From JAYXXU01 sp037969155 (GTDB taxonomy: Bacteria; Pseudomonadota; Gammaproteobacteria; Pseudomonadales; Moraxellaceae): a stretch of DNA of 12,971 bases. Shown piece by piece: positions 6,599 to 12,971 of this stretch; position 1 is the stretch's first letter; every line of letters starts with the position of its first letter. The DNA lies in NCBI GenBank assembly GCA_037969155.1, contig JBBKWW010000152.1, positions 1-12,971 on the forward strand, in the 5' to 3' direction. A program made the translations under genes and the position numbers. The notes below the pieces were generated by a model, which had not been told where the DNA came from, searched no databases, and was given only the letters and a program-made list of their open reading frames with translations.

Positions 6599-7009
6599 CT
6601 ACATGCAGAACGCGTGCCGGATCTGCTGCTGTAGTAGCAGACGAATCTGTTCAGGCAGGCGTCGCGGCTGCAACTGTAAGTTTAAACAAGCCAGCCGCAC
6701 GCTGATAGTTGCCAGCGGCATTTCAGCACGTCGGATCACTTGCCGCAAGCTGAAAGAGGCAGATTTACAAGCGATTGGCTCAATCGATACCGACAGCAAA
6801 TCATCCATATAGGCGGGCTGATGATACTCAATCGACAGTTGATGCACCACGAAGCAGTATTCACCTGCCTTTAGATAATGCTCAATTTGCTGGGTGCGCA
6901 GCCATTCGGTTCGCGCCCGTTCACAAAATTTTAAATGATTGGCGTGATAGACAATCCCGCCGGCATCGGTATCTTCGATATAGACTCGAATCGGAAATTC
7001 AAAGCTCAT
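6599..7009 (-). CDS. ybgC: tol-pal-associated acyl-CoA thioesterase YbgC
   Basis: The product is a 136-aa cytoplasmic hotdog-fold thioesterase of the 4-hydroxybenzoyl-CoA thioesterase family, the usual first gene of tol-pal clusters. The N-terminal motif MSFEFPIRVYIEDTDAGGIVYHANHLKFCERARTEWL contains the catalytic Asp15 and the conserved Tyr-His. Family members hydrolyse acyl-CoA or acyl-ACP thioesters, and the link to Tol-Pal function remains unclear. The ATG at 7009 matches homologous N-termini, but AAGGAG sits directly against it. A GTG at 7030 in the same frame would add seven residues (starting MRTWDKE), so the start is uncertain. It is the first gene of the cluster and divergent from the molybdopterin oxidoreductase gene. 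Confidence 0.95.
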   Translation of the reverse strand: MSFEFPIRVYIEDTDAGGIVYHANHLKFCERARTEWLRTQQIEHYLKAGEYCFVVHQLSIEYHQPAYMDDLLSVSIEPIACKSASFSLRQVIRRAEMPLATISVRLACLNLQLQPRRLPEQIRLLLQQQIRHAFCM

Positions 7010-7037
7010 CTCCTTGTCCCATGTGCGCACAACTCGA

Positions 7038-7068
7038 AGGTAGTATTGTGAGCATAACCAGATGACAA
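7038..7068 (-). promoter_or_regulatory. possible promoter of the ybgC-tol-pal cluster
   Basis: Reading the minus strand upstream of ybgC, TTGTCA (5/6 to the -35 consensus) is followed at 17 bp by TACTAC (3/6), or at 15 bp by AATACT (4/6). It is correctly placed, a few tens of bases before either candidate ybgC start, but the -10 is poor, so this is only the best visible candidate in the divergent gap. Confidence 0.25.
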
Positions 7069-7205
7069 AACCAAGTATTGATTGTGAGGAGCATAGCTTG
7101 AGTGTGCAGTTTTGGTGAAGTATTCAGCGTACAATGTGGTTTGATCGTGCGCTGCTGCTGCGTTCTGATCAATCGTGACTCGATCACCCTGACTGGGAAA
7201 AAACC

Positions 7206-9485
7206 ATGAAAAAAATTAGAGTCTATCCGCACCCTGCTGGGGGTTGGCCTGCATTGGGTAGTTCGGCATTAAGTCTGCTGAAGCAAGGTACTTTGCTCAA
7301 AGGTGGCGCGAGCATGCGACATGCCAATCAACCGGATGGCTTTGATTGCCCTGGTTGTGCGTGGCCAGATTCGAGCAGCCATAAAGCGATTGATTTTTGT
7401 GAAAATGGTGTCAAAGCCGTTGCCAATGAAGCCACTTCGCAGCGCGTGACCGCAGATTTTTTTGCCCAGCGTACGGTGACTGAGTTGCGTGGCTGGTCAG
7501 ATTATGAGTTAGAGCGGGCAGGTCGTCTGACGGAACCGATGCGTTATGATGCGGCGACCGATCATTATGTGCCGATCAGTTGGGCGCAGGCATTGGCTGA
7601 AATTGGCAGCCAATTATGCGAGCTGCGTGAGTCAGTTGGTGCAAATGCCGCCACATTTTATACCTCTGGCCGTACCTCAAATGAAGCGGCGTTTTTATAT
7701 CAGTTATTTATTCGGGCATTTGGCACCAATAACATGCCGGATTGTTCCAACATGTGCCACGAGGCAACCAGCGTCGGCTTAAAACAACAAATCGGCATTG
7801 GTAAAGGTACGATTACGCTCGATGATTTTGATCATGCTGAAGCGATTTTTATCTTTGGCCAAAACCCTGCCACCAATCACCCGCGCATGATGGGCACGCT
7901 GCATGAGGCGGTCAAACGCGGCTGTCCGATTTTGGCGTTTAATCCACTGCGCGAAGCGGGACTTGAAGCCTTTACTAATCCACAAAGCCCACTGGAAATG
8001 TTGACTGGTCAGGGGCTACCGATTGCGATGCGTTTGTATCAGGTCAAAATTGGCGGTGATACGGCGTTACTGACGGGGATTATTAAAGCGGTCTTAGCAC
8101 GTGATGCGGAACAGGGTACGGTGCTAGATCGGACATTTATCGAGACCCAGACCAGTGGCTTTGCTGAGTTTGAGTCGCAGATCCATGCGCAGTCGTGGGC
8201 AGACATCGAAGCGGGGTCTGGCGTGTCGCGGGCGGAGTTGGACGACATTGCCGAGGTGTATTGCGCGAGTCAGGCCACGATTTGTACGTGGGGCATGGGC
8301 ATTACCCAGCATCAGCGCGGCATTGATAACGTACAGATGATCGTTAATCTGCTGTTGCTGCGTGGCAATATCGGCAAAACAGGCGCAGGCGCTGCCCCGA
8401 TTCGTGGCCACTCCAACGTGCAGGGCGACCGCACTATGGGGATCTATGAGCGACCTGATGCGGCGTTATTGGATCGCTTGGAGCACGTGTTTAGCATGCC
8501 GATGCCGCGTGAACACGGGGTCGATGTGGTCGATACCTTAAAGGGCTTGGCTGACGGTACGATTCAAGCGTTTATTGCATTAGGCGGGAATTTTGCCGCA
8601 GCCACACCCGATACCCAAAACACCTATCAGGCACTGCAAAATGCCAAACTGACTGTGCAAATCTCTACCAAGCTCAACCGTTCACATGTGGTGCATGGTC
8701 AGTCAGCCTATATTTTGCCGTGTCTGGGACGTACCGAAGCCGATTGGCAAGATAGCGGCTGGCAGTCGGTGACCACTGAGGACTCGATGAGTCGGGTGAT
8801 GCTGTCGCGTGGTCGTAATACGCCTGCCTCTGATCAATTGTGGTCTGAGCCAGCGATTGTGGCGGGCTTGGCGCAAGCGACGCTAACACCGATTTTGAGC
8901 CATCAACCCGTCGATTGGGCGGCGTTGGTGGCGGATTATGATCGGATTCGTGATCTGATCGCGCAGGTGATTGTGGGGTTTGAGGATTTTAACCAGCGGG
9001 TGCGGGCAGAGCGTGGCTTTTATTTGGGTAATTCTGCCCGTGATCATGTCTGGCATACCAGCACTGCCAAAGCGCAGTTTATTGCACCAAGCCAGCCGAT
9101 TCATACGCCATTGGCGGATGATCTGTGGATGTTGACCACTGTGCGCAGTCATGATCAGTACAACACCACGATTTATGCCTTAGATGATCGCTATCGCAAT
9201 ATCCACGGTGAGCGGCGCGTGTGTTTTATGCATCCAGATGAGATTGCACGACTGGGTTGGCAGGTTGATCAACTGATCGATTTAACCTCGGTATTTGGGT
9301 CATCTGAACGCACGGTGACCGGTTTTAAGCTCAAACCATTTGATCTACCTGCGGGCTGTATTGCCAGTTATTACCCCGAAACCAATGACTTAATTCCGCT
9401 GCATCATCATACGCCACGTGCCCAAACACCAGCGTATAAATCGATCCCAGTGCGCTTAACGCTCTCGCATGAGTCTGTGTTGTGA
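7206..9485 (+). CDS. FdhF/YdeP-family molybdopterin oxidoreductase
   Basis: The product is a 759-aa cytoplasmic oxidoreductase (no signal peptide or Tat motif) of the formate-dehydrogenase-alpha-like family that includes E. coli YdeP. Visible parts in order: PAGGW (10-14); the Cys-containing GFDCPGCAWPD and FCENG (Cys48, Cys51, Cys65); a molybdopterin core with TSGRTSNEAAFLYQLFIRAFGTNNMPDCSNMC, where Cys184 sits at the position of the SeCys/Cys molybdenum ligand of formate dehydrogenases; IFIFGQNPATNHPRMM; GNIGKTGAGAAPIRGHSNVQGDRTMGI; ALGGNFAAATPDT; and a C-terminal dinucleotide-binding domain (LTTVRSHDQYNTTIYALDDRYRNIHGERR). Length fits the family. The reaction is not established for most members, and formate oxidation should not be assumed. 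No other dehydrogenase subunit is adjacent, but fdhD follows after 9 nt. The ribosome site is weak (GGGAAAAAACC before ATG). Confidence 0.93.
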   Translation: MKKIRVYPHPAGGWPALGSSALSLLKQGTLLKGGASMRHANQPDGFDCPGCAWPDSSSHKAIDFCENGVKAVANEATSQRVTADFFAQRTVTELRGWSDYELERAGRLTEPMRYDAATDHYVPISWAQALAEIGSQLCELRESVGANAATFYTSGRTSNEAAFLYQLFIRAFGTNNMPDCSNMCHEATSVGLKQQIGIGKGTITLDDFDHAEAIFIFGQNPATNHPRMMGTLHEAVKRGCPILAFNPLREAGLEAFTNPQSPLEMLTGQGLPIAMRLYQVKIGGDTALLTGIIKAVLARDAEQGTVLDRTFIETQTSGFAEFESQIHAQSWADIEAGSGVSRAELDDIAEVYCASQATICTWGMGITQHQRGIDNVQMIVNLLLLRGNIGKTGAGAAPIRGHSNVQGDRTMGIYERPDAALLDRLEHVFSMPMPREHGVDVVDTLKGLADGTIQAFIALGGNFAAATPDTQNTYQALQNAKLTVQISTKLNRSHVVHGQSAYILPCLGRTEADWQDSGWQSVTTEDSMSRVMLSRGRNTPASDQLWSEPAIVAGLAQATLTPILSHQPVDWAALVADYDRIRDLIAQVIVGFEDFNQRVRAERGFYLGNSARDHVWHTSTAKAQFIAPSQPIHTPLADDLWMLTTVRSHDQYNTTIYALDDRYRNIHGERRVCFMHPDEIARLGWQVDQLIDLTSVFGSSERTVTGFKLKPFDLPAGCIASYYPETNDLIPLHHHTPRAQTPAYKSIPVRLTLSHESVL

Positions 9486-9494
9486 GTCTGCTGC

Positions 9495-10295
9495 ATGCGT
9501 GAGCCGATCTCAGTCGTTCAGATGCTGACCGCGTGCCAATTCGAGCCACAACATGGCCTAGACTGGCAGCCAATCACAGTCAACGTCGCAGAAGAAGTAC
9601 CGATTGCATTGGTCTATAACGGTATCTCGCATGTGGTACTGATGGCGACCCCGCAGGATTTGCGTGAGTTGGCCTATGGGTTTTCACTCAGTGAGGGGAT
9701 TATCGAGCGTGCGAGTCAGATTTATGCGGTCGAAGTTGTCCCGAGTGAGTTAGGTGTGTTGGTTCATATTGAGCTGGCGGCAGCCTGCTTTGCGCGGCTG
9801 AAACAACAGCGGCGGCAATTGGTCGGGCGTAGTGGTTGTGGCTTGTGTGGGGTCGAGTCATTGGCGGCGCTGGCACCGCAGATTGTACCGATTACCGATC
9901 AGGTTAGGCAGGCTGTACCAGTTGATCCCGCGCAGATCAGTCAGGCCTTTGCGCAGATGGCGCAGCAACAGACGCTGAATCAGCAAACGGGGGCACTACA
10001 TGCGGCAGGTTTGCAGTATGGCGACGCGCTACAAGTGTTTGAAGATGTCGGTCGGCACAATGCCTTGGATAAGTTACTCGGCTGGCGACTGTTACAGGCC
10101 GAGCCGCCACTCGGCGTGCTGTTGCTGACCTCGCGCTTGTCATATGAGCTGGTGCAAAAAACCGCGCGGGCAGGCTTGCCAGTGTTGGCGGCGATTTCTG
10201 CCCCGACCGGATTGGCGATTCGCTTGGCGCAGCAGGCCAATTTAAGCTTGCTGGGCTTTGTTCGTGATGGGCGAATGACGCAGTATGTGGATTAA
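9495..10295 (+). CDS. fdhD: formate dehydrogenase accessory sulfurtransferase FdhD
   Basis: This 266-aa cytoplasmic protein transfers sulfur from the cysteine desulfurase IscS to the molybdenum cofactor of formate-dehydrogenase-type enzymes. Family features are all present: VAEEVPIALVYNGISHVVLMATPQDLRELAYGFSLSEGII, the cysteine motif RSGCGLCGVESL (Cys115, Cys118, equivalent to the CxxC loop of E. coli FdhD), GLQYGDALQVFEDVGRHNALDKLLG, LLTSRLSYELVQKTARAGLPVLAAISAPTGLAIRLA and a C-terminal GFVRDGRM. It lies 9 nt after the YdeP-type gene and is almost certainly cotranscribed and dedicated to that enzyme. The ribosome site is weak. Its stop codon overlaps the stop of the convergent DUF4105 gene. 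Confidence 0.96.
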   Translation: MREPISVVQMLTACQFEPQHGLDWQPITVNVAEEVPIALVYNGISHVVLMATPQDLRELAYGFSLSEGIIERASQIYAVEVVPSELGVLVHIELAAACFARLKQQRRQLVGRSGCGLCGVESLAALAPQIVPITDQVRQAVPVDPAQISQAFAQMAQQQTLNQQTGALHAAGLQYGDALQVFEDVGRHNALDKLLGWRLLQAEPPLGVLLLTSRLSYELVQKTARAGLPVLAAISAPTGLAIRLAQQANLSLLGFVRDGRMTQYVD

Positions 10296-12151
10296 AACAA
10301 CCGCTTAAGACTCACCCCCCAGCGGGTTTGCGAGTCGTTTTTTTGCCAATAGTGCGCATAATCGAATACGACACTCATTTCAGGGTTTAGCCGAAAGGCT
10401 TGTGTTACTGTGGTCTCGAAGTATCGGGCTTGCCGTCCAGCTAGACTATGATGCTGACTGAGCTGGATTAGCGTCTTGCCATCATAAACGGTGTTTAGAA
10501 TCAAGCCGATCTGTGGCTCAATATAGCCAAAACCCTGATCACGCCGGTTGTATGCCACGGCAGCATTCGCCATCGTGTACAACGTCAAATCTGACCAAGG
10601 TTGGTGACTTAGCCCTAGACCACCTTTGACCTGAGCAACATGCCGCCTATCTAAATGCTCGTCATATAAAGGATCATAGCCCATCGAAAACGCTACCGAC
10701 AGGCCGCCGGTCAGCGGATCATAGGGTAAATAAGACGACATGTTGTACAGTGAAAACTGATCGACACGAAGTCTAGGCTCAGGCTCTGTTTCGACTAACA
10801 CTGCAAGATCCGCAATCCTCAGTTGGCTTTCACTCATGTGCTGTCGATTGTCGTCTTCTAAGCGATGTGATGCTGCAAACCCACCTAATCTGATGGCGTA
10901 CTGTTGGTCTTCGCTCGAAAGGCCGACATAAAACTGAGCATCTTTTGGTTGCTGATCTGGGGTCTTATACTCCGAAAAATCAATCAGATAGTCTGGTATC
11001 AGGCGCGCTATTTTTTGCTCATTTGCGATCGCAATTTGCTGAGCCTGTTCGGTAGTTATTTTTTGTTGATCAGTAAGATACTGTGCATAATATTGAGCCG
11101 ACAGCAGCACCTTGACATAGTCTAGCGTGCTTTGACCAGCGGTTTGCTCAGGGACGGATTGCTGTTGTAGCTGTTGTTTAAAGTTGGATTTCCAGCCGAA
11201 AGACTGCTGTTCTGTGAGAATTCGCACCATCGCGCGGTTCGATGGTGTGATGGTGGTTGCGGCGATCAGATCGCCGTCATGCACGAGCTTCACGGTATCG
11301 AGTGGACTGACCCAGCCTGTCGATGCGCTGAGCGTCGGGTGATTCGCAATCGCCAAAATAAGGTTGGTAAACGTGGCGCAATTATAAGTATGAAAAAAGT
11401 ATTTTAACTGTGTTTGGCGTAACTCCCACAAATGCAGTTGTATGAGCCTGCGCTGCTCAGGATCAAGCCTCAACGTATACGTCCAGATATTGCGTTGCTC
11501 CCCTTCGGCGTAATAGCGATGTTTTTCTGCATATGGCGATAGTGCAAAATAACCTTTTTTACCGACGATGACACTGTCATATAAAATCTTAGGTAGGTTA
11601 AAGCCTTTGACTTCTGTATAAAACGACACAGCATGTGCCACTGAGCGATTTTGGTCGTTCATGCCTGAGAGTTTTAGGAGCACATGTCCCATCATACTAG
11701 AGGCAGAGTAGAGGTTTTCTGATGCGTAAACCAAATCGATTTGATCAGCCGGTGCCTTCGCTAAAAACTCATTGAGATCGGGACAATCAGGGGTATTCAG
11801 TGGGATGTTGAGCTGTTGACTAAGCCACGTTGCCCGTGCCGGAAAACGGCAATAAGTCTGTGTTGCGGTGGCTGGATCAAGTAGTGCTTGCAGCGTCAGC
11901 AGCAGTTCTTGTTGTGGTGAGAAACCGTGCTGTTGACTCAATAAAAAGTTCGGGTCTTGAATGCGTGGTGTCGCTTGGTCAAGGTGTAACAGGGCATGCC
12001 AAGTTCGATGCTGGTCTAAGTGTTTATCTAATGCTTGTTGTGTTGCCGGATGTGGGGCTGCTTGAGTGTCTAACTGTATCGCGGGCGCTGCATAGGCCAG
12101 CGAGATAAACAACAAGGAGGCGATCACGCCTCCTAGTTGAAACCATGACAT
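10292..12151 (-). CDS. DUF4105 (Lnb N-terminal-like) envelope protein with beta-rich C-terminal half
   Basis: This 619-aa exported protein has a signal peptide ending near AYA|AP (residues 19-23). The N-terminal half contains the DUF4105 features: CRFPARATWL with a second Cys (Cys101, Cys123, possible disulfide), DLVYASENLYSASSMMGHVLLKLSG (His156), VAHAVSFYTEV, GYFALSPYAEKHRYYAEGEQRNIWTYTLRL and FFHTYNCATFTNLI (Cys258). His156 and Cys258 are the likely catalytic pair, since the related domain in Bacteroides Lnb is the periplasmic part of a lipoprotein N-acyltransferase. From about 400 onward the sequence alternates polar/hydrophobic strands rich in Tyr and Gly (YVGLSSEDQQYAIRLGGF to WGVSLKRLF) and ends in Phe, as outer-membrane barrels do. 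Substrate and activity are unknown. It starts 8 nt after the upstream lipoprotein gene, without a good ribosome site, which suggests coupling. Confidence 0.85.
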   Translation of the reverse strand: MSWFQLGGVIASLLFISLAYAAPAIQLDTQAAPHPATQQALDKHLDQHRTWHALLHLDQATPRIQDPNFLLSQQHGFSPQQELLLTLQALLDPATATQTYCRFPARATWLSQQLNIPLNTPDCPDLNEFLAKAPADQIDLVYASENLYSASSMMGHVLLKLSGMNDQNRSVAHAVSFYTEVKGFNLPKILYDSVIVGKKGYFALSPYAEKHRYYAEGEQRNIWTYTLRLDPEQRRLIQLHLWELRQTQLKYFFHTYNCATFTNLILAIANHPTLSASTGWVSPLDTVKLVHDGDLIAATTITPSNRAMVRILTEQQSFGWKSNFKQQLQQQSVPEQTAGQSTLDYVKVLLSAQYYAQYLTDQQKITTEQAQQIAIANEQKIARLIPDYLIDFSEYKTPDQQPKDAQFYVGLSSEDQQYAIRLGGFAASHRLEDDNRQHMSESQLRIADLAVLVETEPEPRLRVDQFSLYNMSSYLPYDPLTGGLSVAFSMGYDPLYDEHLDRRHVAQVKGGLGLSHQPWSDLTLYTMANAAVAYNRRDQGFGYIEPQIGLILNTVYDGKTLIQLSQHHSLAGRQARYFETTVTQAFRLNPEMSVVFDYAHYWQKNDSQTRWGVSLKRLF

Positions 12152-12159
12152 ACGCTGAA

Positions 12160-12531
12160 TTACTTGCAGCTAATACTGAGGTTGTCGTCGTATTTCCACA
12201 TTTTTTCAGTGGCGTAGTCAGTGGTTGAACCCAGTCCACCGCCTAACAATACGTTCATGAAAAACACGGTGTCGACTTTTTTGTTGGCAATCGTTTGCTC
12301 TGCACAACCGTCTTGTTTAACAATGATTGTTGCGTCTTTATTCGCACGAATGACTTCAACCACGCCAGGCGCATCGAAGGTCTGACCATTAAATGTACCA
12401 GAGACTTTTGCACCATTACTGGTGGAAATGTTCAGTTTCTGGGTTTTGTCATTGATGATCGTTGCACAGCCTGAGCTGAGAATAATCATGGTTGCCGCCG
12501 CGACAGTCGCGATCGTTTTCACAGCTTGCAT
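12160..12531 (-). CDS. small lipoprotein upstream of the DUF4105 gene (PEGA-like, function unknown)
   Basis: A 123-aa predicted lipoprotein. The ATG at 12531 is preferred because GGGGA lies 7 nt upstream and a clean signal peptide follows (MQAVKTIATVAAATMIILSSGC, lipobox SSGC, Cys22). An in-frame Met 156 nt further up would only add non-signal sequence. After Cys22 the +2 residue is Ala, compatible with outer-membrane sorting. The middle (about 30-75: KLNISTSNGAKVSGTFNGQTFDAPGVVEVIRANKDATIIVKQDGC) looks like a small beta domain of PEGA type. The end has a Gly-rich, conserved-looking segment GGGLGSTTDYATEKMWKYDD. Cys76 and Cys122 could form a disulfide. It is probably cotranscribed with the DUF4105 gene, and I cannot assign a role from sequence. 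Confidence 0.85.
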   Translation of the reverse strand: MQAVKTIATVAAATMIILSSGCATIINDKTQKLNISTSNGAKVSGTFNGQTFDAPGVVEVIRANKDATIIVKQDGCAEQTIANKKVDTVFFMNVLLGGGLGSTTDYATEKMWKYDDNLSISCK

Positions 12532-12598
12532 TGGTGTTCCCCGTATATGAAAAAATGTTTGATTAACTAGTGCTAACGTGATTCGTACAACATACCCG

Positions 12599-12620
12599 TT
12601 GATAGACACGGTGTTATCAA
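12599..12620. promoter_or_regulatory. operator-like palindrome upstream of the lipoprotein gene
   Basis: A near-perfect 22-bp dyad has arms TTGATA-G-ACAC (12599-12609) and GTGTTATCAA (12611-12620): ten complementary pairs with one extra base in the left arm and one central base. The loop is too short for an RNA hairpin, so a protein-binding DNA site is more likely. It lies just downstream of the candidate -10 for the minus-strand transcript. Confidence 0.4.
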
Positions 12621-12631
12621 TAGTGCCAGCG

Positions 12632-12660
12632 ATTAGGCCATATCTTCTGCCGTGTGACAA
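12632..12660 (-). promoter_or_regulatory. putative sigma70 promoter for the lipoprotein-DUF4105 pair
   Basis: On the minus strand TTGTCA (12655-12660, 5/6 matches) is followed by a 17-bp spacer and CCTAAT (12632-12637, 4/6 matches). The inferred transcription start near 12625 would leave a leader of roughly 95 nt containing the 12599-12620 palindrome. The rest of the 212-bp gap (12532-12743) shows nothing else clear. Confidence 0.4.
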
Positions 12661-12743
12661 GATGGATGCTAAAAAATAAAGCTGCATGTGAGTTGCTTCC
12701 GGATATATTCGGTTGACATATAGACCAACAACAGCCCTGCCAT

Positions 12744-12971
12744 TTAAACCGCCTTAAACGGGTTTGGATTGCTTAAAAATGCCAGCATCTCGGCTTTGTT
12801 CGGTTGTGTTGCAATCCACTGTTGGGTTTCCAGCAAGCGTGCATAATCCGCGCCAAAGCGCTTTTGATAAATCGCCGTTAAGCGTTGCTCAGATTGCTGC
12901 TTGCGGATTTGTTGTTGCCATTGCGGACTAAAAATTCGATTAATTTCATCATGCAGATTGCGGCCTCTTAA
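12744..12971 (-). CDS. unrecognised protein, C-terminal 75 codons only
   Basis: An open frame enters from the window edge on the minus strand and ends at TAA (12744-12746). The visible 75 residues run LRGRNLHDEINRIFSPQW ... ADYARLLETQQWIA ... MLAFLSNPNPFKAV. They are hydrophilic, probably helical and Gln-rich, with no membrane segment or Cys. Codon use and composition resemble the neighbouring genes, and the frame has no stop up to the edge, so I treat it as a real gene. I do not recognise the family. No clear terminator follows it before the lipoprotein promoter region. Confidence 0.6.
   Translation of the reverse strand, partial: LRGRNLHDEINRIFSPQWQQQIRKQQSEQRLTAIYQKRFGADYARLLETQQWIATQPNKAEMLAFLSNPNPFKAV

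Noticed and set aside
7141..7172. TTGATC ... GATCAA inverted repeat in the ybgC / oxidoreductase divergent gap, considered as an FNR-type or other operator
   Set aside because: The half-sites are 20 bp apart, whereas FNR needs TTGAT-N4-ATCAA, and the arms do not extend beyond 6 bp. GATC-rich short dyads are expected by chance.
7206..9485. Selenocysteine-type formate dehydrogenase
   Set aside because: The position equivalent to the FdhF selenocysteine is an ordinary Cys codon (Cys184), and there is no in-frame TGA.
12532..12687. N-terminal extension of the lipoprotein frame to an upstream Met
   Set aside because: The extension would bury the signal peptide and lipobox internally, and contains the candidate promoter and palindrome. 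A good ribosome site precedes the ATG at 12531.

Overview
The window looks like chromosomal core sequence from a gammaproteobacterium, with roughly balanced GC content. Protein signatures (TolQ/TolR/YbgC sequence style, LCAD-type acyl-CoA dehydrogenase, DUF4105 protein) lean towards Moraxellaceae or a neighbouring Pseudomonadales group. That placement is an impression from reading the sequences, not a computed result. There are no tRNA or rRNA genes, no CRISPR array, and no transposase or integrase.

Layout. (1) Positions 1-725, minus strand: a glycosyl-transferase-fold gene of the YbiB/TrpD2 family, cut off by the window edge. (2) 875-2017, plus strand: a soluble acyl-CoA dehydrogenase, divergent from ybiB, ending at a strong bidirectional terminator (2038-2068). 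(3) 2092-7009, minus strand: the complete Tol-Pal cell-envelope cluster, transcribed ybgC, tolQ, tolR, tolA, tolB, pal. Junctions are tight except for a 68-nt ybgC-tolQ gap and a 159-nt tolB-pal spacer that carries two inverted repeats. No cpoB/ybgF follows pal. tolA contains a long 42-bp in-frame tandem repeat array. (4) 7206-10295, plus strand: a two-gene unit of an FdhF/YdeP-family molybdopterin oxidoreductase and fdhD, its sulfuration factor. (5) 10292-12531, minus strand: a small lipoprotein gene followed 8 nt later by a DUF4105 (Lnb N-terminal-like) envelope protein with a beta-rich C-terminal half. The DUF4105 gene and fdhD converge and share stop-codon bases. (6) 12744-12971, minus strand: the C-terminal 75 codons of a gene I do not recognise.

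How the genes fit together. TolQ and TolR form the inner-membrane proton-driven motor. TolA spans the periplasm with its repeat helix, and TolB and Pal receive the force at the outer membrane and peptidoglycan. YbgC is the usual companion thioesterase. FdhD would activate the molybdenum cofactor of the adjacent oxidoreductase. The lipoprotein/DUF4105 pair is the least understood unit and the best candidate for new biology. Other points worth checking are the three-unit higher-order structure of the tolA repeats and the structured tolB-pal spacer.
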